Positions 27,451 to 35,648 of a DNA stretch of 64,000 bases are shown here, one piece after another. Origin of the DNA: Acidisphaera sp. L21 (GTDB lineage Bacteria > Pseudomonadota > Alphaproteobacteria > Acetobacterales > Acetobacteraceae). The notes beneath the pieces are model-generated. The model was not told where the DNA came from, ran no database searches, and saw nothing but the letters and a program-made list of their open reading frames with translations. Position numbers and translations under genes: made by a program. The DNA lies in NCBI RefSeq assembly GCF_009765685.1, contig NZ_LMUY01000015.1, positions 184,488-248,487 of the forward strand, in the 5' to 3' direction. Each line of letters starts with the position of its first letter. Position 1 is the stretch's first letter.

Positions 27451-28869
27451 CTATCCCGCCAACGCTTCCGCCAGGTCCGTCACGTCCGGCAGCGTCTCCA
27501 CACCCCACAGCATGCCCAGCGCCACGCGGGATTTCGCCTCGCCAATTTGCGGTATAGCCAGGCCCAGGAACTTCGTGTCCAGCGCAGCGTCACTCAGCGG
27601 TTTGTCGGCGCCGCCATAGGGCTCCGGCACGTAACGGCTGAACCGCTTGCCGCCTTTGGTTTCCAATTCCACCCGCGCGGCGCCCAGCCGGGGGTAATCC
27701 GCATCGCATTCGGCGTCGGTAGAGACCTGAATGCGCCGGGTGAGCCCTAATACAGTTGCGTCATGCCGCGCGGCGTCGTCGAAATCATGCAGCCCGACAT
27801 GGCCGCGCGTGAGCGCGATGCCGATGACGAAGGGGAAACTCATCTGCGCCGTCGTCATCTCCGACCAGCCGATCTTGGCGTGCGAGGCTGCAACCGCATA
27901 GGTGCCGATGCGGACGGTTTCCACATCCTCGGCGCTGATGGCCTCTGCCTCGGCAATATCCAGGACCGCATCGATGGCGGAGTGGATGTGCCGGCAGCAG
28001 GCATGTGGCTTCATGTAGCAATTGGCGACCGCGAAGGGTGATTTCGGGTTGTTGTTGCCAGTACCCAGCAGGTCGATCGCCCGATAATCCTTCTCCCCGC
28101 TATCGCCGCCGGCAAACGCGTTGAAGAACCCCTCCTTGAACTCCAACACGCCGCGGGGCCCAGCCAATCCGCCCTCCGTCAGCAGCGCGGCCAGCAGGCC
28201 CTCGCGCGCCGCATGCCCCGGATGGATGCGCTTCACGTCGCCCCCCGCGGCGAAGGAGAACAGCCCGGCCGCCCCGGACCCGGCCAGCCCGAACGTATTC
28301 TCCACCTGGTCCGCATCGAACCCCAGCAGCACCGCCGCCGCGGCCGCCGACCCGAACACGCCGGCAATCCCCGTGTTATGAAACCCCCGCCACCGCGCCC
28401 GCGGATGGCAGGCTGCTGCGATCCGGCAAACTGCCTCATACCCGGCGACGATGGCGCGGATCAGATCCTCCCCGGATGCCCCCGTGCGCGCCGCCAGCGA
28501 CAACGCTGCTGGCACGACCACCCCGCCGGGATGTACGGAGCCGGGGCGGTAGCCGTCATCCACCTCCAACCCATGCCCGGCTGCACCCGCGATATAGGTG
28601 GCGTGCAATGCGTCGAACCGCGTGGCCATACCCGGCACGACGATCGGCCCGCTACCCACGCCGGCGCGCGCATACGCCTTGGCAACCGCCTGCGTCGAAT
28701 CCTGCGGCGCCCCGGCAATGATGGCGCCCAGCGTATCGATCAGGTGGCGGGTCGCGGCCCGGCGGGCGAAGGCGTCGATCTCGCCCGTGCGCAAATTCGC
28801 GACGAAATCGGCCAACTGCCGGGTTGGGCCGGGCTGCAACAGGACTTCGTGCTGGACGGGAAGGTCCAT
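27451..28869 (-). CDS. MmgE/PrpD family protein
   Basis: 472 aa, full family length. MmgE/PrpD proteins include 2-methylcitrate dehydratase, cis-aconitate decarboxylase and iminodisuccinate epimerase-type enzymes, all acting on carboxylic acids in the cytoplasm. Family segments seen: GHGLEVDDGYRPGSVHPGG, FKRIHPGHAARE-like (here VKRIHPGHAAREG), and KPHACCRHIHSAIDA with the conserved Lys/His/Cys cluster. The ATG at 28869 has GAGGAG 8 nt upstream. No methylcitrate synthase or lyase lies nearby, so propionate catabolism is not supported; the neighbours suggest a different acid. It is divergent from the crotonase operon with a palindrome between them. Confidence 0.88.
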   Translation of the reverse strand: MDLPVQHEVLLQPGPTRQLADFVANLRTGEIDAFARRAATRHLIDTLGAIIAGAPQDSTQAVAKAYARAGVGSGPIVVPGMATRFDALHATYIAGAAGHGLEVDDGYRPGSVHPGGVVVPAALSLAARTGASGEDLIRAIVAGYEAVCRIAAACHPRARWRGFHNTGIAGVFGSAAAAAVLLGFDADQVENTFGLAGSGAAGLFSFAAGGDVKRIHPGHAAREGLLAALLTEGGLAGPRGVLEFKEGFFNAFAGGDSGEKDYRAIDLLGTGNNNPKSPFAVANCYMKPHACCRHIHSAIDAVLDIAEAEAISAEDVETVRIGTYAVAASHAKIGWSEMTTAQMSFPFVIGIALTRGHVGLHDFDDAARHDATVLGLTRRIQVSTDAECDADYPRLGAARVELETKGGKRFSRYVPEPYGGADKPLSDAALDTKFLGLAIPQIGEAKSRVALGMLWGVETLPDVTDLAEALAG

Positions 28870-28914
28870 ATTTCGTCTCCTCGTTAAACCGTCGCGCGCG
28901 CCGCGAGCTTGTCA

Positions 28915-28930
28915 TGCTGTCCGTACAGCA
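28915..28930. promoter_or_regulatory. Inverted repeat TGCTGTccgtACAGCA (candidate GntR operator)
   Basis: Perfect 6-bp arms TGCTGT/ACAGCA separated by CCGT, in the 117-bp gap between the divergent MmgE/PrpD (28869) and crotonase (28987) starts. Its core GTCCGTAC matches the HutC-type consensus GTMTAKAC at 6 of 8 positions. A HutC-type GntR regulator is encoded 1.5 kb away at 26667, which makes it the first candidate binder. Confidence 0.5.
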
Positions 28931-28986
28931 ATATAAAGCTCACAAGCGGCGGCGCAAAGAAATTTTCGCCGGAGGGGGAAAGCACC

Positions 28987-29775
28987 ATGGACGATGCAAG
29001 CTCGACCGAGCTGCATGTTAGCCATTCAGATCACGTTGCCTTGCTCGAGATCGATCGGCCGCCGAACAACCACATCACCATCACCCTGGTGCAAACGCTC
29101 GCGGCAACGCTAGAGCGGCTGGACGAGGATCCGAACACCCGCGCCATCGTGCTGGCCGGTCGCGGCCGGCATTTCTGCGCGGGGGCCGACCTGGTGAACC
29201 GCGCCCCCGGCGCCTCTGTCCCGCGCGACGAAAAGACCGGCCGCACATTGTATACCGAGGCCGTTCGGTTGCTGCGCACGCGCAAGCCGATCGTGGCGGC
29301 GGTGCATGGCGCAGCGATCGGCGCCGGGCTCGGCCTGGCGGTCGCGGCGGATTTTCGCGTCACCTGCGCCACGGCGCGCTTCAGCGCCAATTTCACCCGG
29401 CTGGGCTTCCATCCCGGTTTCGGCCTCACCACCACGCTACCGGCGCTGATCGGCAAGCAGCGCGCTGCCCTGTTGTTCTACACCGCTCGCCGTATCGCCG
29501 GTGACGAGGCGGTGACGATGGGCCTGGCCGACATCCTGGTTGCGGAAGCCGAAGTCCGGGCCACGGCGATGGCCCTGGCCGCCGAAATTGCGACCAACGC
29601 CCCACTTGCCGTCATGGGCGTCAGGCAAACGCTGCGACGCGGCCTCGCCGACGCCTACGAGGCCGCCACGGAACGCGAGTTCACCGAGCAGGCCTGGCAG
29701 CGCCAGACCGCCGATTACGTGGAGGGCGTCGCCGCGATGAAGGACCGTCGCACGCCGAACTTCACCGGAGCCTAG
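28987..29775 (+). CDS. Enoyl-CoA hydratase/isomerase (crotonase) superfamily protein
   Basis: Crotonase-fold protein, 262 aa. The CoA-thioester oxyanion-hole segments HFCAGADL and HGAAIGAGLGLAVAADFRV are intact. Aligned by eye to rat mitochondrial enoyl-CoA hydratase, both catalytic glutamates are replaced: Glu144 by Phe (in SANFTRLG) and Glu164 by Leu (in KQRAALLF). A plain hydratase reaction is therefore doubtful; an isomerase, hydrolase or other crotonase chemistry is more likely. The ATG at 28987 follows a strong GGAGGGGG at 28970-28977. It starts an operon with acyl-CoA synthetase and acyl-CoA dehydrogenase, so the substrate is presumably an acyl-CoA. Confidence 0.88.
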   Translation: MDDASSTELHVSHSDHVALLEIDRPPNNHITITLVQTLAATLERLDEDPNTRAIVLAGRGRHFCAGADLVNRAPGASVPRDEKTGRTLYTEAVRLLRTRKPIVAAVHGAAIGAGLGLAVAADFRVTCATARFSANFTRLGFHPGFGLTTTLPALIGKQRAALLFYTARRIAGDEAVTMGLADILVAEAEVRATAMALAAEIATNAPLAVMGVRQTLRRGLADAYEAATEREFTEQAWQRQTADYVEGVAAMKDRRTPNFTGA

Positions 29776-29779
29776 GCGG

Positions 29780-31870
29780 ATGGATGGCATGATAACCCCC
29801 ACCCAGGCGAGCCTGTCGCAAGCGCTGTTCGAACCGCGCTCCGTCGCGCTCATCGGCGCCACTGCCGACCCGGCGAAGAACAACTCCCGCGCGCAACGCC
29901 TGCTGAACAAGGTTGGCTACACCGGCCGCATCATCCCCATCAATCCAACCCGGTCGGAGGTGATGGGTCTGCCCGCGTTCCCCCGCGTGCAGGATGCGCC
30001 TGGCCCGATCGACCACGCCTTCATCATGGTGCCCTCTGCCGCGGTGCCGGATGCCATGGCCGGATGCGTCGCGGCGGGCGTCAAAGTCGCCACCATCTTC
30101 ACCGCCGGCTTCGCCGAACTCGGGGCCGATGGCGCCGTGTTGCAACAGCGTGTGCTCGATATCGCCCGGACCGGCGGCGTACGCATCCTCGGGCCGAACT
30201 GCCTGGGCCTGTTCAACGTCGCCGGCAGCGTGCCGCTGACGGTGAACGCGGCGATGGAGGCGGAGCCGCTGCGCCCCGGCTACATCAGCCTGGTCTCGCA
30301 AAGCGGCAGCATGATGGGCGCGCTGATGACGCGCATCCAATCCCGCGGCCTCGGCTTCTCCCGCATGGTGTCGGTCGGCAACGAGTGCGACATCGGCGTC
30401 GGCGAATTGGCGGAAATGCTGGTCGAGGACGAGCAGACCCGCGTGCTGATGCTGTTCATCGAAACGTTCCGTGATTCCGCGCCATTGGCCCGCGCGGCGA
30501 GGCGCGCCCACGACCTCGGCAAAGCTGTCGTCGCGCTCAAACTCGGCCGCTCCGAAACTGGCCGCCAACTCGCCGCCTCTCACACCGGCGCCATGCTCGG
30601 CGGCGACGAGTTGGCCAGCGCCTTCTTCCGCGACCACGGCATCATGCGCGCCGACTCGCTGGAAGGGTTGGTCGAGTTGCCGCGCCTCATCCTCGGCCAA
30701 TCCCCGCCAAAGGGCCGCCGGGTCGGCGCCATCACGGGCACGGGCGGGGCGGCGGCATTGGTGCTGGACCGGCTGGGCGGCTTGGGCGACAGCGTCGTCG
30801 GTCCGTCGAAGGAAATACGGGACAAGCTGGCGCCCATCGTCGTGCTGCCCGATGTGCCGCTGATCGACCTTCCGATGGGCGGCACCCGCCAGCAATACAA
30901 CGCCGTGCTGGCCGAACTCTGCGCCTCCGACCATTGCGACGCCGTGCTCGCGGTGCTGGGCTCCACCACGCGGCTGCGCCCGGGCCAGGTGGACGAGAAC
31001 ATCCTGTCCGTCGAGCGCGGCACCAAGCCGCTGGCCGTGTTCATCGCCCCGCAGGCTGAGGCGGGCTTGCAGAAACTGGACGATGCCGGCGTCGCCGGGT
31101 TCCGCACGCCCGAGGCCTGTGCCGATGCGCTGCATGCCTACCTCACCTGGCAAACGCCGCGCCCGATGCCGCAACCGGTCCTGGGCCGTGCCGCCGACAT
31201 GCTGGCCGCGCACGGCGCCGGCGCGATGGACGAGGTGGAATCCTGCGCCGTCTTCGCCGAACTCGGGATAGCGGGACCAGGCAGCCAAGTCGTCACCGAC
31301 CCGGCACAACTCGGCAGCTTCGACGGCCCCGTGGCAGTGAAGGTTCTCTCGCCCGACATCTTGCACAAGACCGACGCTGGCCTGGTGCGGCTGAACGTCC
31401 AGGGCCGCGAAGCGATCGCCACCGCGGTATCCGAGTTGCTGGCCCGCGCGAAACAAGCCTTCCCGCAGGCGCGCATCAAAGGCGTGTTGGTCGCGCCGAT
31501 GCAACGCGGCCTGGTGGAGGTCATCCTCGGCTACCGGCAAGACCCGGAAGTCGGCCCCGTGGTCATGCTGGGCATGGGCGGCGTGCTGGCCGAACTTAAG
31601 CGCAGCCTATCCGTCCGCCTCGCCCCGGTGGACGAGGCAACGGCCCGCGAAATGATCGCCGAACTCCCCGAACTCCGCCTCATCGACGGCTTCCGCAACC
31701 TGCCTCGCGGTGACGTCACCGCGCTCGCCCGCGCCGTGAGCGCATTGTCGATGCTGGCCGCAACGGATGTGCAGGACGCCGAAATCAACCCCCTGATCGT
31801 GCGGGCAGCGGGGCAGGGCGCCGTCGCGGTGGATGGCCTGGTGGTCGTCGCCGCAACCAAAGCGAATTGA
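29780..31870 (+). CDS. NDP-forming acyl-CoA synthetase (fused alpha/beta)
   Basis: Acetate-CoA ligase (ADP-forming)-like protein, 696 aa, both subunits fused. Layout: CoA-binding Rossmann domain about 14-110, succinyl-CoA-ligase-like domains about 150-430 with phospho-acceptor His268 in ASHTGA, and an ATP-grasp domain about 470-690 (HKTDAGLVRLNV, GVLVAPMQRGLVEVILG, ADVQDAEINPLIV-like end). It forms an acyl-CoA from a carboxylate, CoA and ATP/GTP through acyl-phosphate and phosphohistidine. It starts 4 bp after the crotonase. With the dehydrogenase that follows it probably activates the acid handled by this operon; the acyl group is unknown. Confidence 0.9.
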   Translation: MDGMITPTQASLSQALFEPRSVALIGATADPAKNNSRAQRLLNKVGYTGRIIPINPTRSEVMGLPAFPRVQDAPGPIDHAFIMVPSAAVPDAMAGCVAAGVKVATIFTAGFAELGADGAVLQQRVLDIARTGGVRILGPNCLGLFNVAGSVPLTVNAAMEAEPLRPGYISLVSQSGSMMGALMTRIQSRGLGFSRMVSVGNECDIGVGELAEMLVEDEQTRVLMLFIETFRDSAPLARAARRAHDLGKAVVALKLGRSETGRQLAASHTGAMLGGDELASAFFRDHGIMRADSLEGLVELPRLILGQSPPKGRRVGAITGTGGAAALVLDRLGGLGDSVVGPSKEIRDKLAPIVVLPDVPLIDLPMGGTRQQYNAVLAELCASDHCDAVLAVLGSTTRLRPGQVDENILSVERGTKPLAVFIAPQAEAGLQKLDDAGVAGFRTPEACADALHAYLTWQTPRPMPQPVLGRAADMLAAHGAGAMDEVESCAVFAELGIAGPGSQVVTDPAQLGSFDGPVAVKVLSPDILHKTDAGLVRLNVQGREAIATAVSELLARAKQAFPQARIKGVLVAPMQRGLVEVILGYRQDPEVGPVVMLGMGGVLAELKRSLSVRLAPVDEATAREMIAELPELRLIDGFRNLPRGDVTALARAVSALSMLAATDVQDAEINPLIVRAAGQGAVAVDGLVVVAATKAN

Positions 31871-31884
31871 AGGAAGACGCAGAC

Positions 31885-33051
31885 ATGGACATGCAAGTCG
31901 GCAATGATGAACAGCAGATGCTGCAGGACCTGGTGGCGAAGTTCGTCGACAAGGAACTGATGCCGCTCGAATCCATCATCCTCGCCCGCGAAGCCTCCGG
32001 CGGCAAATATTCCCTCACCGACGAGGAAGAAGCGCCCCTTCTCGCCAAGTGCGAGGAACTCGGCCTGCTGGCCCTGGACGTTCCAGAAGCCCTCGGCGGT
32101 ACCAATCTGCCGGCCACGGCCCTGATGCGGGTGGAGGAGGAACTTGCCCGAACCCTGGTGCCGTTCACCTTCCCGCCGGACTCGCCGAACCTGCACATGA
32201 TGCTCGCCGTCGCCAACGAGTATCAGACCGAAAAATACCTCAAACCCTACGCCGAGGGCCGCATGAAATCCGCCATCGGCATCTCCGAGCCCGGCGCTGG
32301 CGGTGACCCGGCGGGCATGATCACCCGCGCCGTCAAGGATGGCACCGACTGGGTCATCAACGGCCGCAAGATCTGGGTCGGCCGGGTGCCTTCCGCCGAC
32401 TTCATCATCCTCATGGCCCGCACCGGCGAGGGCAAGCGCGCCGAGGGCGTCACCGCCTTCATCGTGGAGCGCGACACGCCCGGCTTCATCATCGAACGCG
32501 AAATCCAGATGCTCGGTGGCCGCCGCACCTACGAGCTGGTGTTCGAAAACTGCCGCGTCCCCGAAACCCAGGTGTTAGGCGAGTTGGGCCGCGGCTACGA
32601 ACCGATGCAGTTGCGCCTGAACGTGCGCCGCCTGCAGATGGGCGCCCGCTGCGTCGGCATCGCGCGGCGTGCGCTGCAGATGATGTGCGAATACACCCAG
32701 CAGCGCAGCACATTCGGCGTCAAGCTGTCCGACCGCCAGGCCATCCAGTGGTGGATCGCCGACGCCGCCACGCAAATCCACGCCTGCCGCCTGATGGTGC
32801 AGGCTGCCGCCGCCACGCTGGACCGTGGTGGCGACGTGCGGACCGAGGCATCGATGATCAAGGTGTTTGGCACGGAGATGGCGACCACGGTGGTCGACAA
32901 CGCCATGCAATCCTTCGGCGCCATGGGCATGACGAAAGAAATGCCATTGCAGCTGTTCGCCCAGCAGGTCCGCCTGATGCGCGTCTACGAAGGTCCGACC
33001 GAAGTCCACCGCATGTCCATCGCCCGCAAGATGCTGAAGTCGTTCTCCTAG
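31885..33051 (+). CDS. Acyl-CoA dehydrogenase
   Basis: FAD-dependent acyl-CoA dehydrogenase, 388 aa, introducing a 2,3 double bond and passing electrons to electron-transfer flavoprotein. FAD/substrate segments include AIGISEPGAGGDPAG and the QRSTFGVKLSDRQAIQWWIAD region. The catalytic base is Glu369 in RVYEGPTEVHR, in the usual position near the C-terminus. The ATG at 31885 has AAGGAAG 8 nt upstream; a TTG at 31867 overlapping the previous stop is less likely. Third enzyme of the crotonase-synthetase-dehydrogenase set. Chain-length or branched substrate cannot be assigned. Confidence 0.93.
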   Translation: MDMQVGNDEQQMLQDLVAKFVDKELMPLESIILAREASGGKYSLTDEEEAPLLAKCEELGLLALDVPEALGGTNLPATALMRVEEELARTLVPFTFPPDSPNLHMMLAVANEYQTEKYLKPYAEGRMKSAIGISEPGAGGDPAGMITRAVKDGTDWVINGRKIWVGRVPSADFIILMARTGEGKRAEGVTAFIVERDTPGFIIEREIQMLGGRRTYELVFENCRVPETQVLGELGRGYEPMQLRLNVRRLQMGARCVGIARRALQMMCEYTQQRSTFGVKLSDRQAIQWWIADAATQIHACRLMVQAAAATLDRGGDVRTEASMIKVFGTEMATTVVDNAMQSFGAMGMTKEMPLQLFAQQVRLMRVYEGPTEVHRMSIARKMLKSFS

Positions 33052-33090
33052 CCTAAGCCTGCTGTCCAAGACCGAGTCCCAGAGAGGAAC

Positions 33091-33120
33091 GTCCATGTCT
33101 GCAACGTCCATGTCTGCAAC
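33091..33120 (+). repeat. 15-bp tandem duplication spanning the MFS start codon
   Basis: GTCCATGTCTGCAAC is repeated exactly head to tail at 33091-33105 and 33106-33120. Each unit contains an in-frame ATG, so the transporter begins MSATSMSAT and has two possible starts, 33095 and 33110. A recent slippage duplication is the simplest explanation. Confidence 0.9.
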
Positions 33121-34513
33121 AGTGGATCACCGAAGCACCATCGGCAGCCGGTTGGACCGGTTGCCGTTCTCCTCCTTTCACACCCGCGTCGTGGTGCTGA
33201 TTGCGCTCGGCCTGTTCATCGACGTGTTCGACATCTACCTGGCCGGCGGCGTGCTGGCCGCGTTGGTGAAAAGCGGCTGGTCGACGATGACGGCCAATGC
33301 CAGCTTCATCTCCGCCACCTTCCTGGGCATGGTGGTCGGCTCCTGGGTCGCAGGCGTCATGGGCGACCGCTACGGCCGCCGCTTCTCTTACCAGTTCAAC
33401 CTGGCCCTCTTTGGCCTCGCCTCCATAGCCGCCGCCTTTGCACCCACAATGACCATCCTGGTGGCGCTGCGCTTCGTCATGGGCATGGGGCTGGGGGCCG
33501 AAATCGTCGTCGGCTACGCGACCCTGGCGGAGTTCGTGCCCGCCCGCAGCCGGGGCCGCTGGATGGTGGTGGTGGCGACGACCACCAACTCCGCCCTGGC
33601 CGTCTCGTCGGTCATCTCGCTCTGGGTCATCCCCAACCTCGGCTGGCGCGCTATGTTCGCCGGCGTCGGCATCGCCGCGATGGCGCTGTGGGTGGCGCGC
33701 AAGGGCATGCCGGAAAGCCCGCGCTGGCTGGAAAGCAAGGGCCGCTACGCCGAAGCCGACGCGGTCGTCAGTGCATTGGAGGCGGAGGCCGCCAAGCGTG
33801 GCCCGCTGCCGCCCGTCATCGCCCGCCCCGTGGTCGCAGCCGCCCCGGTCTCAATCTGGGTGCTGTTCAGCAAGCCCGTCATCCGTCGCACGATGCTCGG
33901 GATCCTCATCAACATTGTGCTTGGGTTCGGCCTATACGGCTTCGTGCAATGGGTGCCGAGCTTCCTGGTGCATCAGGGCCTGGATGTCAGCACCTCGCTC
34001 GCCTTCAGCACTATCCTGTCCTTTGGCGGCCCGGTCGGCTCACTGATCGCCTTGGCCTTCGCCGACCGCATCCGGCACAAGACGGGCATCGTCGGCGCGT
34101 CCATCATCGCGGCGATCATGGGTTGCATCTTCCCGTTCACGGGGGGCGGCGCGTTGTTCCTGTTCACCGGCTTCTGCCTGGTGTGCGCAATCTACGCCAA
34201 CAACGCGTTCGGCTTCGTGGCCCATGTGCCGGAACTGTTCCCAACCGAATACCGTCTGCGCGGCGCCGGGCTGTGCATCACGGTCGGGCGCCTCGCCACC
34301 TCGGCGATCCAGTTCGCGGTGGTGGCGGTATTCGCCTGGGGCGGCTTTGCCGGCGTGGTGATCATGCTGTCGCTGGTGTTCGTCATCCAGGCCGTGCTGG
34401 TCGGCGCCTTCGACATCGACACCAAACAGCGCGCGCTAGAAGACATCGCCCCCGAGGTGGGCCTGCCCGATATCGCCACGGCGCAACCGGTGATGATGTC
34501 CCAAGTTCACTGA
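33095..34513 (+). CDS. MFS metabolite transporter
   Basis: Inner-membrane major facilitator, 472 aa, with about 12 hydrophobic segments. The loop 2-3 signature appears as GDRYGRR, and PESPRWLESKGRYAEA after TM6 is the sugar-porter/aromatic-acid symporter motif, so uptake of an organic acid or aromatic acid by proton symport is the best guess. AGAGAGG-like purines (33081-33087) serve the first ATG at 33095. The gene is 43 bp after the acyl-CoA dehydrogenase, probably in the same operon, and ends before a strong hairpin. A substrate for the acyl-CoA enzymes would make sense but is inferred only from position. Confidence 0.9.
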   Translation: MSATSMSATVDHRSTIGSRLDRLPFSSFHTRVVVLIALGLFIDVFDIYLAGGVLAALVKSGWSTMTANASFISATFLGMVVGSWVAGVMGDRYGRRFSYQFNLALFGLASIAAAFAPTMTILVALRFVMGMGLGAEIVVGYATLAEFVPARSRGRWMVVVATTTNSALAVSSVISLWVIPNLGWRAMFAGVGIAAMALWVARKGMPESPRWLESKGRYAEADAVVSALEAEAAKRGPLPPVIARPVVAAAPVSIWVLFSKPVIRRTMLGILINIVLGFGLYGFVQWVPSFLVHQGLDVSTSLAFSTILSFGGPVGSLIALAFADRIRHKTGIVGASIIAAIMGCIFPFTGGGALFLFTGFCLVCAIYANNAFGFVAHVPELFPTEYRLRGAGLCITVGRLATSAIQFAVVAVFAWGGFAGVVIMLSLVFVIQAVLVGAFDIDTKQRALEDIAPEVGLPDIATAQPVMMSQVH

Positions 34514-34520
34514 AGACGGA

Positions 34521-34550
34521 GCCCTGCCCGGCGAACCAGCCGGGCAGGGC
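34521..34550. terminator. Bidirectional hairpin terminator
   Basis: A perfect 12-bp stem is formed by GCCCTGCCCGGC (34521-34532) and GCCGGGCAGGGC (34539-34550) with the 6-nt loop GAACCA. It lies between the convergent MFS stop (34513) and the old-yellow-enzyme stop (34557). There is no long T run, but position and strength fit a shared terminator. Confidence 0.85.
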
Positions 34551-34556
34551 AGTCGG

Positions 34557-35630
34557 TTACGCCGCCTGCGCGGCGTCGGGCAGTAGCGGATAGTCGGTGT
34601 AGCCGGTCGCACCTTCCGCGTAGAACGTCGTTGGCACCGGCTCGTTCAGTGCCGCATCGGTGGCGAAGCGTTCCACCAGATCCGGGTTGGAGATGTACAG
34701 CTTGCCATACGACACGGCATCCGCATCGCCACTGGCCAGGATCTGCTCGCCGGTTTCTTGGGTGAAGCCGTCATTGGCCATTACCACGCCCCCGAACGCG
34801 CGCTTCATCTGGTGGATGATCGCACCTGGCCCCTCACGTTCGCGCACGAACAGGAAGCCCAGCTTGCGCTTGCCCAGTTCGCTCGCGACGTAGCCGAACA
34901 GTTCGGCCGGGTTGGAATCGCCGATGTCGTGCGACTCGCCACGCGGCGCCAAATGCACGCCCACACGCCCGGCGCCCCAAACGGACACGACGGCATCCGT
35001 CGCCTCCAGCAGCAGGCGGGCCCGGTTTTCGATGCTGCCACCATAGGCGTCGGTGCGCTGGTTGGTCTTGTCCTGCAGGAACTGGTCCAGCAGGTAACCG
35101 TTGGCGGCGTGCAGTTCCACGCCGTCGAACCCGGCTTTCTTCGCGTTCTCCGCCCCCAGGCGATACGCCTCCACCACGCCGGGAATTTCCGAGGTTTCCA
35201 GCGCCCGCGGTGTCACGAACTCCTTTTGCGGCCGAACCAGGCTCACGAACCCGGCAGGCTTCACCGCGCTCGGCGCCACCGGCAACGCCCCATCCAGGAA
35301 ATACGGGTGGGAAATCCGCCCGACATGCCAGATCTGCATGACGATGCGGCCGCCCGCCTCGTGCACCGCGTCCGTCACCAGCTTCCAGCCCTCGACCTGC
35401 TCGGCGGACCAGATGCCGGGCACGTTGTCGTAGCCGACGCCCATCGGCGTCACCGGGGTCGCCTCGGTGATGATCAACCCGGCAGACGCACGCAGGCGGT
35501 AATAGCCGGCCATCAGTGCATTGGGCACATGACCGGCGCCCGGCGCACGCAGCCGGGTCAGCGGCGCCATGACGATGCGGTTGGGCAGCGTCAGGTCACC
35601 AACGATCAATGGATCGAGCAATGTAGGCAT
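34557..35630 (-). CDS. Old yellow enzyme-type alkene reductase
   Basis: FMN-dependent NAD(P)H ene-reductase of the NemA/OYE family, 357 aa. TIM-barrel start LLDPLIVGDLTLPNRIVMAPLTR is diagnostic. His174 and Asn177 in ELHAANGYLLDQF bind the carbonyl of the substrate, with Tyr179 as the likely proton donor. The QRTDAYGGS segment is conserved. Reduces the double bond of enones, nitroalkenes or nitrate esters, cytoplasmic. AGGGGAG stands 8 nt upstream of the ATG at 35630. It follows the SDR gene by 18 bp, forming a two-gene reductive operon. Confidence 0.93.
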   Translation of the reverse strand: MPTLLDPLIVGDLTLPNRIVMAPLTRLRAPGAGHVPNALMAGYYRLRASAGLIITEATPVTPMGVGYDNVPGIWSAEQVEGWKLVTDAVHEAGGRIVMQIWHVGRISHPYFLDGALPVAPSAVKPAGFVSLVRPQKEFVTPRALETSEIPGVVEAYRLGAENAKKAGFDGVELHAANGYLLDQFLQDKTNQRTDAYGGSIENRARLLLEATDAVVSVWGAGRVGVHLAPRGESHDIGDSNPAELFGYVASELGKRKLGFLFVREREGPGAIIHQMKRAFGGVVMANDGFTQETGEQILASGDADAVSYGKLYISNPDLVERFATDAALNEPVPTTFYAEGATGYTDYPLLPDAAQAA

Positions 35631-35648
35631 GTGGGAACTCCCCTAGGG

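Noticed and set aside
22588..29022. The 13-mer GCTGCATGTTAGC at 22588-22600 and 29010-29022
   Set aside because: One shared 13-mer is expected by chance in 64 kb, and the second copy lies inside the crotonase coding sequence.
29762..31540. A 592-codon open frame on the minus strand
   Set aside because: It lies opposite the NDP-forming acyl-CoA synthetase, whose catalytic His268 and ATP-grasp segments are intact; the antisense product is low-complexity and His/Arg-rich.
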